A stretch of DNA of 64,000 nt from Plasmodium brasilianum (lineage: Eukaryota; Apicomplexa; Aconoidasida; Haemosporida; Plasmodiidae): NCBI RefSeq assembly GCF_023973825.1, contig NC_090124.1, positions 2,535,501 through 2,599,500 of the forward strand, written 5' to 3'. The notes under the pieces were generated by a model that saw only the letters and a program-made list of their open reading frames with translations, was not told the origin of the DNA and made no database searches. Below, one piece after another: positions 27,501 through 39,755 of the stretch. The first letter of the stretch is position 1. Each line of letters opens with the position of its first letter. Both the position numbers and the translations under genes were made by a program.

Positions 27501-27830
27501 ATAAGGAAAATGCATTCTTATATGTACGTCGGCATAAAGTTCAGAAACCTTTCACATTAAGTCTTTTTTATATTTGCTAAATTATACATACATAAAAAAT
27601 AAAATATATATAAAATAATATTAACAATTTTTAAAGTATTATTTATATATTTATGCTAGCTATATATTAGAATATATACAAAAAATAAAATGTTCGATTT
27701 TTATGGAATACAATGTTTTATATATGAGTTTTCAAACATAACTTGAAGATATCTATTTTTATACTTTTCTAAAAAGAAGATTACTTTAAAATGTTTTTCT
27801 TTAATATACATTTTAATATAAATTATATGT
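24592..27830. other. Intergenic spacer upstream of STP1 copy A
   Basis: The proximal ~700 bp are STP1 5' flank and include a segment at 25,101-25,135 conserved about 520 bp upstream of copy C as well. Beyond that only AT-rich sequence is seen, with hydrophobic-looking T-rich frames (for example 26,133-26,315) judged compositional. Confidence 0.55.
25101..25135 (-). promoter_or_regulatory. Conserved STP1 upstream segment (copy A)
   Basis: ATCTATAAACCAGATAATTA on the plus strand lies about 520 bp upstream of the STP1 start and matches, with few changes, ATCTGTAAACCAAATCATTA about 516 bp upstream of copy C. It could be a shared promoter element or residual duplicated flank; copy B has no obvious counterpart at that distance. 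Confidence 0.4.
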
Positions 27831-27837
27831 ATTAATG

Positions 27838-28640
27838 ATTCTAAAAAGTTTACTATGAATCAATTTAATACGTATAATTATGGCATCTATGATGAAAAAT
27901 ATTATTAATTATATAATAGTAATATAAATAGATATGCTGAGCAAAATTGAAATAATTCATATAATCAATTGCAAAAATTTTTAAATGAATATGGAACTCG
28001 TAAAAAGTATATATCTAACTTTAAAAGTGTAGAATAGTTAAAATATGTTAATGAACTACATGAAGTTGCTGAATCTCATTCATTTTTAGTTTCAGTAAAA
28101 TACTTATTATAGAGATTATTGTCATATAAACAACCTTATGATGCTACTAGGTGTTAATTTAATTATTAATTTTCCATAATTAGATTAATATTTAATGCAA
28201 TATTTTTCATGTATTTCCTTTTGTATTACACTATATATCATTCTAATTAAAAACGTGAACACGTTTCTACAATCCTAATATATAACGATAATTATTTATT
28301 ACTCCATTAGAATTGTTTCTCTCTGTATGTAATTCTTAGTAATATTTGTTTTTTCCATCTTGGCAATGATGTTGTTTTCAATAAAAAAAAAATTAAAAGA
28401 TGTCGAAATGTGCAGGTGAACAAAGTGGTAAAATGCTGATAAGTGCTTTTGAAGGTCATGACATATATTAGTGTAACAAGGGATATTAAACAATATATAC
28501 ATAACAAAATTCTAATCTATAAATTTCCAAAAACACATATCTTTGTGAATATAAAAAAAGACCTTAATAAACTTAATGAAATATATTTTAAAAGAATGCA
28601 AAAAAAAAAAAAAGTTAAAATAATTTTTTTTTAATAATAA
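27838..28640 (+). pseudogene. Unidentified decayed coding remnant
   Basis: One frame from about 27,838 to 28,156 reads like soluble, mixed-composition protein unlike the flanking AT-rich sequence. Stretches such as MNQFNTYNYGIYDEKYY, NNSYNQLQKFLNEYG and LKYVNELHEVAESHSFLVSV are separated by four stops (three TAA/TAG and one TGA). About 170 bp further a hydrophobic run ending in lysines (near 28,340-28,405) may be a relic membrane segment. I do not recognise the family; it could be a dead PIR or other exported-protein gene. It lies between two STP1 genes. Confidence 0.4.
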
Positions 28641-31600
28641 TACTACTAATGTAATATATAAGTGTATGATTCTAACAGAATTATAAAACGTTGATAAGTG
28701 AAGAGCAGTATAAACTATTGTAACAAGGTTAAAAAAAAAAATATTTAATTAAAAATCAAGTATTTTACTAAAAGACTAAGTTATGAAATACATAGGATGA
28801 GAAAATGACAAAGCATTAATTTTTATTGTATAAGCAATATTCATATTATTGTTTAGTATGAACATAGTAAGGATATATAAAATTTCTTCTAAGTAACTTA
28901 TCTCATAATATATATAAATGGATAGTAAAAAAGAGACTTTTATTAATTGAATAAGTGTAACACGAATAGAAACTATTAAATGTAAACAGAATTAAGATTA
29001 AATTAACTAAAATTTCGTAATAGATAGAGTATATAATATATTGTAATGCAGAATTAATATATAAATTATGTTTTTTGTACTATAGTTATATATTTGTCAA
29101 AAATATCATAAAGTCTGTAATCCAAAATTTGAAATACAAATGCTATAAAATAGAATTTTATATTAAAAATATTTATAGAGAACAAAAATATGTATTCCAA
29201 TATTATTAAAAAATTTTAATTATATATTAACAATACTATCTGATATTTTATATTAAGATAATGGGGATATAATTTATTGAATTTTTACTAAAATCAAAGA
29301 TATAGACAAATTTCATGTATAGTGTTAGTAGACTATATATTTACTTGTATTTCTAAAAAATAAAACGTAAAATTAAAAAATATTTAAGGTAAAATAAATT
29401 TTTATGTTATAATTTTCTACTATATTATGCTTTAATACTGCTTGAACTATTGTAATATATTTATAATGACATATTGCAGAAGGAAATAATATGAACTATA
29501 AAATTTTAATACTTAATTGTACTTTTTTTTAAAATAATATATATGACAGTAACTTAAATTTTTCATTTATACAAATTAAATATGAGAAAATTATATTGTG
29601 TTATATGAAGTAATCGAAAAATATTATATAGGATTGTTTTTTAGTATATTTGTAGCTAGAAATTGTGCTGCTTAATATATAATGTAATACTGTTGATGTG
29701 TTTAATGTGAAATGTTTAAATGACAAACAAATCTATTTTAATGTTAAATATTATTTTTTAAATAAATAATATATTCATGATGCTACGAAAAAATAAAATA
29801 TTCAGTAATATGTTTGAATTTTTATTAATTTTTCATTACTTTTAATAAAATAAGAAGCATAAATTTCGATAGGATAAAATAATTTTGATCATTTATAAAA
29901 GCAAAATCATAAAAAATACATTAAGAAAAAAAAAAACATCTCGTTATATAAATTTTTGAAAGCAAATTTCACTTATTTGTTTTCATAATCTAAATTTATT
30001 TTGGGAAAAACTTATATTGTTTTATGTTTGTACATGTTCAAATACAATTTTAAGTTTTATTAAGTATGTAAATAATGTATTCAATTACAACCTAAATATA
30101 TAATATCCTAAAATACAATAACATTATATTTATATATATTCCAATGTATACGGTTATTAAAGAACATATTTCAAAAAAAAAAATTGCATATATAGTAAGA
30201 GATTAAAATAAAAAGATTGTGTTTGTGAAGTAACAAAAAATTGTATATAGATAAATTGAAAAGTTAAAAATGCTTTATTTCAATAAATCTTATATAGAAT
30301 GAATAAACTTAACTATAATAAATTTAATTGTATACTTGAAAGTATTATTAAAAAATTAATTATTAATTAATATATATTTTTTATATAATTTCTTCAATAT
30401 TTTTAATCTTTTATTTACTTAATTCAATTGAAGTATTAAAATTAGATATAAATTTACATTGTAATGGAATAATATATAATGTATATAATACATTTAAATT
30501 TTTCTGTAATTTCTTTTGTAAATACATATCTTAAAAATATAGTAAAATAATATATGAATATTTTTATTTTTTATAGTAAATAATATTTACTGACAGTGTT
30601 AAAGAGATATATTCATACAGTTATCAAATGCATTAAAAATTGAAAAAATAAATAACAAATTTTAATCTATTTATTTGAACATTTATATTAATAATTAGAG
30701 AAAAATTATTACGAAAGTTCAACATTTTTGTTTAATTTCATATAATATTGCATTTACATGAAATTATAATAATTTTATTTTTTATTGTAATGTTCTAACA
30801 AAATCTTTTTTTTTTTAACCATATTGTATGATTATTTTCTTTATAAGTATAATCTAATAATTTTTCATATTTTGAATAAGTTGTTAAACGTATTTTTATT
30901 AATAAATATACGTTAATGTCCATTTTACTAATTGAAATTTAGTCCTAATGGAATCATTCGTATACAAATGTGGCAACATATATATCCAGTAGAACACTTA
31001 TATATAATAAATTATACTAATTTAAAAATATTAAATTTCATAATGTTTACCATGAGTAATGAACTTTATGTAATTCACATATATAGAATGATTAGACAAG
31101 TTCGTACATATTAATCCCATGTATTTGCATTAACTATAGCAAAAATTTAGTGTAATTTATATATTATTAATTCTCACCAAGGGATAAAAGGAATTAAATA
31201 TAAAAAACTATTTATAAAGTTATAACATTATAATGGAATACATCAAAAATAAATAACAAAGAAGAATAAAAAGAAACATACTATAAGTACTTATGACTAT
31301 TTTTCTTAGAGATTATATGTTATTTTTCACGTAAAAGTTTAAAAAGTGTCATTTACATTAATACAGGTAAAAAATAATTATACATATAAAATTTATAACT
31401 AAAAAATAAAGGATATAATACATATTTTATTGATAATTTTATACAATAATTCTTGTATTGCTTATTATTGTTACTTATATGTAATTTTTTATATTTAGCT
31501 AATGAGATTTTTTTTATAAGAGGAAATATTAATTTTATAAAAAAATATATACTCATCTTTGTTTTGATATCAAAAAGGAATAGGATGCATCTACTATTGT

Positions 31601-31830
31601 GATAAATTCTTTTAATGTAAAATGAGATAAGAAGATTATAAAGGAAATAATAATGTATTCAATTAATTTCTAGTTATAATATAAATACTTCTGTATTTTA
31701 TTAATTTCTTTTTGCTCTTAAATAATAATGATTTTAAAATTACTATATTGATAAATAAAAAGATATAATTTCATATTTTTTCTTCTTCTTTATTATTTAC
31801 AACGAACTAAAATAGCAACGAATTGTCATT
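28641..31830. other. Intergenic spacer upstream of STP1 copy B
   Basis: No gene is seen. The sequence is uniformly AT-rich, with only short open frames of compositional type. Confidence 0.6.
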
Positions 31831-34406
31831 ATGAAATGGGTAAAATATATTCTTCCTTAATATACCTAAATTTAGATATAAACTGTTTATTAATAAAAAA
31901 AACCGTCATATTTTAAATAATATAAAATTTGATGAAAAAATAATTCCTAATTATTCTTTTAATTTTAGAATTTCAGTGGACAAGGTTATGGGGTTTTCGA
32001 ATATTTTAGTAATCCACAATTTAAGGAAATTATAGAATATATTAAAAAGGAAACTCCTAAATTAAAGTCTATAAGACGTAAAAATGAATTTAGAGAAAAA
32101 TGCTTACGTTTTGCTGAATATGTAATTGAAAAAAAGTATAAAAATCCACCTATATTTAAACAAGAAAATTGGGAAGCAGCACTTAAAACATGGGTAAAGC
32201 ATTATTTCTTCAAGGAGAAAACTAAATATGGCATCTGTCCTGTTATTTTTGAGCAGAACGATAAATATCTTTTAGAATTAACATATAAGGCAGAGGATTT
32301 CTTTGAAAAAAAAGAAAAAGAATTAAAAAAAATAAAACACTTAAAAGAAAAAAACGAAATTTCAAATAATTGCATTAATGATAATAAATGTAAACGTTCA
32401 TGTGAGAAATATAATGAATGGATTATATCTATGAAGAAAGAATTTGAAGGAAAACAAGTCTTTATTTTAAACAATTCTAATAAGGAATTTACAAAATTAA
32501 AGGATAAAAAAACATTGAGCGACTTGCTTAAATCTGATACATTTGAAGAAATTCCTAATTGCTCATACAGGGAAGCAGCTGTTAATGCTGAACCTGTATC
32601 TGAGGAAAAAGAGGAAGCTCCTGTAGTAAAACCAAAAGGAGCTCCAAAAGAACAAATTATGAGTTCAGCTGGAGAAGATGGGCAATCTATGGAAGCTGGA
32701 GTTCCATCTGAAAGAAATGATCAAATGCCACAAGAAACGTGTACTTCTCATTCAGATCAAGTACAACGTGAAAAAGAATCCTTACATGAAGGTCCCCATA
32801 AAGATACTGAAACTAATAGTGGAGAAAACGCACAATATGAACCGGAAAGTATGTTACAAATTCCAGGAGATTCTGAAACAACAGTTAAAGGAAATGTAAT
32901 TTCACCTCAAGAAAAACCCCTAACTGATGTCCATGCAACTACTTTTAAACCTGCTGCACTATCAATTCCTAACTTACCTTCTGTAACATCTGACATCCTT
33001 AAAAAGCCTGGTAGCACTAATGCTTGTTATTTTTATATTTTTGAAATAACTACAATATAAAATACATATATATAAGGTTTAATTACAGGTGACAATGAAG
33101 TACTCGTATGACGCATATACCGCTCTTTTAATAAGCCTTCTAATTATTATATTATTTTCTTTTATTATTAAAGTAAAATAAATGTAAAACATTAAAAATA
33201 TTATAAAGATTTCCTTACTAAAATAATTTGTTTTATAAATACATTTTGCTAAAATTGTAGTATTTTTTAACAGGGTTGTTTAAAAAAAAAAAAAAGATAA
33301 AAAGAAGAGAAGTTAAATTTCTGAGAATATTAGTACCTTCCTATTATAAAAGAAGTAAATTTTTAAGACAAAGTCATTTGGAGCACCCAATAAATGAAGA
33401 AGAAGAAATAATTAAAAAAATAAAAATACAAGAACATAATATGAACAAAAATGAAAATGTATCATACGGAAAAAAGGACAGATCCATAACTATTATAGAA
33501 GTACATATGGAAATACTGGAAGAATGCAGAAATAAAGAATGGGAATATAACAAAGGAGAATTTTTAGCAATATGCCAAGAAGTATTAACAAAAAAAGAAA
33601 ATAGAACCTACACTAACTTAAAAGATGATGAAGTAGTAATGGATAATATTAAAAGTACCAATGAAATTGAAAAACAAAAAAGTCTATGGAGTAAATGGGT
33701 GGAAAGACATAAAATATGTTTGGAAAAATTGAGAAAAAAGGATTGGTTTAACAATCTGAAAAATGATTGGAAAGAAGAAAGATCATACATAAAAAATAGT
33801 GAAAAATTAAGAAAATATCTTTCAAATGAAAATGAAAAAGATCCATTTTTAGAAAGAAAAAAAGATATATGGAGACATTGGGTGTCAAGGAAGGGTACTA
33901 TTGTAGAAAAATATTTGGAAGAGGAATTGTTTGAAAAATTGACAGAGGAAATATATAATATGTTAGATACATATGAAAATGAAGGAAGAAAGGATGATAT
34001 ATTATTTATGAATAAAGAAGAATTGGAAAACAAAGAAAATTATGAAGTATTATGTAAATACTTTAAAACAAAATTATTAGAAAAACTGTGTATACTAGTA
34101 TTTATGATGGTATTAGAGGAATGTAAAAATGAGGAGTACATAGAAAATATGGAATCACATTTCGATAATTCTATAAATGAATGTATAACAGGAAAAAACT
34201 TAGATATTAAACCAGAAATTGAGGAAAATTTAACTGATATTAACGGAGATGTTTTAGGGAATATAAAAAATAATAAAAATTATACTTATGAGGGAGAAGA
34301 CTGTTTCAGAGAAGAATTGAAAGAATGGATAAGAGAAAATGATGCATACATAAATTCCTTAGATAGTGATAATAACATAGACGAATGCTATCAAGTGGTA
34401 GAATAA
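31831..34406 (+). CDS. STP1 protein (copy B), frame problem in membrane exon
   Basis: Exon 1 at 31831-31839 (only MKW, shorter than the 21 bp of copies A and C), exon 2 at 31969-33010, exon 3 at 33089-33172, exon 4 at 33261-34406. Exons 2 and 4 are fully open. The N-terminal domain carries WEAALKTWVKHYFFKEK and KYGICPVIF with a Cys pair before the stalk; the stalk is Glu/Pro/Ser-rich and variable. Exon 4 begins YFLTGLFKKKKK and continues LEHPINEEEEIIKKIKI, EVHMEILEECRNKEWE and the Trp repeats. With the homologous splice sites, exon 3 is 84 bp instead of 86, so the membrane frame ISLLIIILFSFIIK is not joined in phase and a TGA is met. An alternative donor at 32983 (phase 0) would restore reading. 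It could therefore be a live gene with shifted splicing or an early pseudogene. Confidence 0.75.
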
Positions 34407-35883
34407 TACATACTATATATTAATAAAGACAAATTCAAAATATATTTGAATAATAATCAGGAGAAGTTGTACGATATCTATGAAATAAATTTCTTAAATT
34501 TTGTTATAATCTAAGGAAGAAAGAAAAAGTAGAATGCAAAGAAATGTGTTATGTAAAATAGAAAAACAGGCATAGTATATGAAGATTCAAACGTTTTTAT
34601 TTAAAAGATATTCCAAGATTATATAATTGTTTATATTCTTATTAGAATATTTCTACAAAAGTTATAGTTACACATGATTCAATAAAAATTAGCAATATTT
34701 TAATGTGTATATAAAACAAATAGTAATTTTTATATGTTATATAATAGCATATTTATTTAAAAAGTTTTAAGCAATGTTTTTTTTTTTTTGATTCCTTAAT
34801 AAAAGTTTTTTTTTATTGAAATATTTGGATATATTAAATTTTTTACATATATTATTAAATTGTATTTATTTTATTATCTATATTTTAGATAAGTATATAG
34901 TAAAATTGTCGGTGCCCGGTTCCCATGAAATTGATATTAATGCGTATATCAGGATCTTATATAAAAAATTTTTTTTAGTATATATATATTACATTATTTG
35001 TTAATTCTTAAATTTTCATAAATTTCACTTTAGAAATAATAAAAAGAATGCATTATTTTATATTATATAAAAACAATAATATGTCAATTAAAATAAGATG
35101 GTACAATTATATAAAACTGTTAAATTGGATAATACGTTTTAAAATAAAAACGTTTGTACGTTAATTGAATCCTAGAATATAAATTTTATATTTTTACAGT
35201 ATAAATTTTTTTCATGTCGTAGGTTCATGTCACATTTTAATAAAACATGTGTCATATAAAAAATTTGTGTTATTTTATTTTTTTTTTCTTTCATTCCTAT
35301 CAATACTGTTGTATGTAGTACAAAATATTTATATTTTTTAATTATAACGTAATTTTTAGAGGGTATAAACTATATATAGCCGAAAGATCATTTTTTGGAT
35401 GATAAGCAACAAATTAATAACTATATACATTGTATAAGCTAATGCACCAATTTTCACAGCATATATTATATTTATACTAATTCTGAAATAAAATCCCTAT
35501 GAACTAAAGAAGTCATTTTATTTTAATTTTATTATGGAAATTATTGATTATAAAAATTTAGAATTGTTCTGTTCGAATATTAATATATATATATATATAT
35601 ATATTCTTTTTTTTTTTGGAACGTTTAGGAATATTATTGGATTTACAAAAAATTATTTTTTTTTTATTGCTTTTTATATAAATTTGTTGAAAATATTTAC
35701 AAAAATATATTTAAAATTATATATGATTTTTATACTTTATATTTATATTCTATTTATATATCTTTATGCGTTTTTAAGTATAAAAGAACAATGCAAATAC
35801 ATATATATTTATATCGCTATCTTGTAGATAAACAGTTATTATTTTTCTTAATTAAAAATATTGTAAAATTAAACAATACTAAT
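34407..35883. other. Intergenic, start of duplicated fam block
   Basis: No gene is seen. From about 35,030 the sequence aligns with 5,230-6,110, including GCATTATTTTA and CATGTCGTAGG patches, which marks the beginning of the second copy of the fam-m-relic/fam-l/fam-m block. A TA tract lies at about 35,582-35,603. Confidence 0.6.
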
Positions 35884-36650
35884 ATGAAAGAAAAAATGTA
35901 ATCTTTTATTATAGTAAAAAATCAGAATTATATTTTTTATTTAGGGATGTTCTAATTTATATTGCATGGCCTAATGATAACATAGCTGAGAATTTAACTT
36001 ATAATTTTTGATATCTGAAATTAAATGTATTATAAGAAAATTTCCATTATATGTACATTTATAATATTATAAATAATAAAAATATATTTTTTTCATTAAT
36101 CGTATCCTAGATAAATATTTTGTTAACTAGAACTGTGAAGATGGAACCTTAATTCAACAACCGATATATTATTATCAGAAAATGAGAAAAAACAAATAAT
36201 ATATAATTAAAGATATATTATTTAAAATTGGATAAGATGATTCTGAAAATGAAAGTGATTATATTGAGTCGACTTATTGATGAAAAGGTTAGTGTAATGT
36301 CAAACACAATTCAAATTCTACAGAAAATAAATTAATCAAGGAATGAGTGTTATTATATGTTAATCATTTGAAGTGATAAATATATTTTTGTTTTTCAAAA
36401 ATAATTATATAGAGGATTTAGTTCTATATATTAATGTCGGAAATATACCAGTACTACTCAGAAAAAAAGTATACAATATTTAGCTTGTATGAATATCTTT
36501 TATTATTTACCTTGTAGGAATACTTTTGTTTATAATATTTTTGTTACTTTTTTATTTTTAATTTATTAGAAAATTTATTGTTTATTAAGAAATAAATTAC
36601 GGAAAATAATATTTTACTCTAACAATAGGGTACAACTACAATGAACTTAG
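35884..36650 (+). pseudogene. Decayed fam-m-like gene (relic 2)
   Basis: Paralogue of the relic at 6.1 kb. A degenerate signal exon starts with the ATG at 35,884. The FFI-x-x-C-SNLY motif is kept, but the family Trp codon is now TAG, and the donor region is TAATGATAA. The exon 2 start near 36,105 retains a Leu-Asp-Lys-like block, but the acceptor AG seen in relic 1 (TGTAG) reads ATCG here. Hydrophobic and C-terminal fam-m-like traces run to about 36,650 with many stops. No product is expected. Confidence 0.5.
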
Positions 36651-38286
36651 TTACTTTATTTTGTAGTTTAATGACCATTTATGTACTTGTAAATTTTTAA
36701 AATATATCGTTGGTGTTTGAGAAAATTATTTATAACCTATTTACATTTCATATATTGTTTTTATAAATAATATTCTTCATGAATCTAATGAAGTTTTTCT
36801 TTATACTAAATGGAATTATATTCTTAGCAAGAACAATTGTTTCATAATTATAAATTTTTTCTTATGAGCACTGAATATTATATAAATATATATGGATACA
36901 TAAAAGTAGAAAAAAATATATTAAATAGTTTTAACATTCGCTTGTTCATACATTAGCTTTATTATAATAATGAATTATTTTTGCGATAATTTAATAATCT
37001 TCTGAATTGTATATAAATATATATTTTTCTCAACATATATAATTGAAATTTATATTTCTCATTATTCACAATATAAATATGTGCATTATAAGAAAAAATT
37101 ATACGTACAACATGTATCATGTGTATTTACATTGTGATAAGTATGAGATCGTTTAAATTAATTTATAAAATTAGAGTTAATATAATCTCTCTAACCTAGT
37201 GAATTAATTAATATTTTTAAAAATTATATAATTTTTTTTTTTTATTGTTCTAAGTGATCACTTGAATGAACTTTTAAAAACGTATTTTATACATTAGTTT
37301 TATTTTCATTATATTACGTTGTTCTTCATATATTAAAATCAAAACCATATCTGTTCTCATGTTTATATGTATTTTCTATTTAAAAGTAAATATAACAAGT
37401 CATATTTATAAAAAAACTCTTATGTGAAATATATGTTTCATAACTTATTTGATATAAAGTTTTTTTAAGTAGATATTTTTTTTTGTGCAAGTATGAAATT
37501 ATGAATACATAAGTATATAATTCTTTTTTATGGTATAAATTATTAAGAGAAAATTATCGATTTAAGAATTCTTGAAACATTATTTTTATATTAGAGTTTT
37601 AAAAATTTATACGATTAATTTTTATGTTATGTAATTTTTTGAGCTAAGAACTTTTTTAAAAAATTAATTATATGTGAAACATATATTGATAATAAAAAAT
37701 TATATTGACTTTGCTATCGAATTAATTAAATAACTAAATTATATTAACTATAATGTTATTATGTTATATACCTTGGACAAAATTTCTCTATAAATATTTA
37801 ATAATTTTTTATTATATTTCTTATAAATATATATATAACATTAAAAAAGAAAAAGGTAATATAAAAAAAGTCGATGAATTTATAAACATTTCTTATAGAT
37901 ATAATAATATAAATAATATATAATTAAATACTATAACCTTCAATATTTATATTAAGGAAGTAAATGATAAGTTCTTATATATCTTCCAAATATGTACTTT
38001 TTCAGTAGTTCATATACTATATATTTGATGTTATAAATACATTACAAATCATAATATAAAGTGAATTTTTATAAAATAATTAAGAAATATACGGCGAAGA
38101 GAATAAAAAAAAATGTTGTAATAAATATTGTTTTCTTCATTTATTACTGTATTGTTAAATTTATTAATAATATTATGGGAATAACCAGTTTTTCCTTGAT
38201 ATATAAAATAAGAAGATATACAAATTAATAAGGATACATCAATTAAATGAGTTATACTTTACTTAATATACAGAATAACGTATTAT
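36651..38286. other. Intergenic, duplicated 5' flank of fam-l copy 2
   Basis: No gene is seen. The sequence aligns with about 6,863-8,509 throughout (for example TCATATTTATAAAAAA near 7,610 and 37,400). Confidence 0.6.
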
Positions 38287-38325
38287 GTATGTTCTCTACA
38301 TTCTATATTTTCTATATATTCCATA
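38287..38325 (+). promoter_or_regulatory. Conserved upstream element of fam-l copy 2
   Basis: GTATGTTCTCTACATTCTAT followed by ATTTTCTATATATTCCATA, starting 421 bp before the ATG. It is a variant of the CTATATTCTCT element found upstream of every recognisable fam-l/fam-m gene here. Confidence 0.5.
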
Positions 38326-38707
38326 CTTGGATATATTATGAAAACATATATATAATTTTTTATTTTATTTTGTAAATTAAAAACATTATTATTTAATTAA
38401 TTTACTGTATTTAATAAATAACTTATATACTTTGAATATTTATTTATGTATTATATTTATAGTATATTTTGTAATGTTACCTTTTTATAAATAATATTAA
38501 CATAACAATTTTAGATTATATTTTTGAAGTTATAATTCCCTTTTTCACTGTAATATAAATTGTAATTATACAATATTTTTAATAATTTTATCAAAAAAAA
38601 AAAAAAAATTTAATAAATAATAATAGAGTTCTATACCATTAAAATTATATTATATTGTTGCTAATTATATCATTTCTGCGTTTATTAGCGTATTAAATAC
38701 TTATATT

Positions 38708-39755
38708 ATGGAACAAAAATTTAAGTCATTCTTATATATTAAAATTTCTACCTTTATAATTTTAACATGGATATGTCATTTTTACATTTATATGGTTATG
38801 ATAATGACTTCTAAGTATATATGTATTATTTATCTTTTGGTGTTTTACTATTGTTAGTGTTTTATTTTACTGAGAATTTATTCATTTGATTAAATAATAA
38901 TTTTTTTCTATTTTTTAGAGTAGGCAAGGTAAATCTTTGGTTGAATGCTACAACCAACATAGAAGGTTATACGCAAGAAATAACCGTTTACTGGCAAAAT
39001 ATATGCAGGATAAGTATACACGTATTTTGTATTTAAAAGAAGAGATACCAAATAGACAGAACAATGTTAATGATATATTTAATAATGTAAAATATTCCTC
39101 GGGAAAAACTAAACAGTTAAATTGGAGTTCACAAGGAAATAAAAGAAGACATAATAAAGATATGAAAAATAAATCTTGTATATTTGAAACGAAAAAATAT
39201 TCCCATTTAGAATAAAAAATCTTCAAAGAACTTGATTACGTAGATTTTCTCAAAAACAACAAAACAATTAGTGATAAGATTTACAAAAAAATAATGATTA
39301 AAAAATGCGGATTACGAGTAGCCTTACCAATATTACTGTTTTTTGTATTAGTGATATCGTTCATATTAGATAATTTTTGTGGATGTGGGCTTACACATGG
39401 TTTGCTTAAAGTAATAGTTCTTACTTCACCTGCCGTAGGTATTGCTCAACTTAGAGAATATTCATATCTTAAAGGAATTGGAAATCTTTCAAATATAATT
39501 AATGAGGGGAAGGCTTCTCCCGCTCTATTAACTTTGCATATCTGGTTAATGAAATCACCTTTAAAAAGGTTCACACAAACACTGATAGTAAACCCATCTA
39601 CGAAAAAGTTGAGCAACTATTGTGCGTCAGGATTCTTGGGATTTCTTATATATTTTGTACCTATTTTCATATTAAGTATAATTCTTATATCAGGACTTGT
39701 TTATTATCATAAAAAAGTTAAAAAATATGAAAAAATTAAATTCAGGAAAAGGTAA
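38708..39755 (+). pseudogene. fam-l family exported protein (copy 2), nonsense codon
   Basis: Exon 1 is 38708-38794 (MEQKFKSFLYIKISTFIIL), the intron 38795-38918, exon 2 38919-39755; about 307 codons. The frame is otherwise perfect and has the PEXEL-like RLLAK (Arg 52), CIFETKKYSHLE, KIFKELDYVDFL, membrane segments at about 161-182 and 267-288, and the terminal YYHKKVKKYEKIKFRKR. A TAA at 39213-39215 replaces the first Lys of the family KKIFKELDY motif (consistent with AAA to TAA), so translation would stop after 127 residues, before both membrane segments. The loop between the membrane segments is longer than in the other two fam-l copies. This is a recent single-lesion pseudogene, a polymorphic null, or a base-call error. 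The truncated product would be a soluble secreted peptide. Confidence 0.85.

Noticed and set aside
28299..28507. Overlapping minus-strand frames of 66-67 codons
   Set aside because: There is no family motif and they share the interval with a plus-strand decayed coding remnant.
33608..34033. 141-codon minus-strand frame inside STP1 copy B exon 4
   Set aside because: It is an antisense shadow of a lysine/glutamate-rich coding exon; the plus strand is clearly the coding one.
35534..35827. 97-codon plus-strand frame
   Set aside because: It spans a TA microsatellite and T runs. The aligned duplicate near 5,770-6,050 is not open, so it is not a conserved gene.
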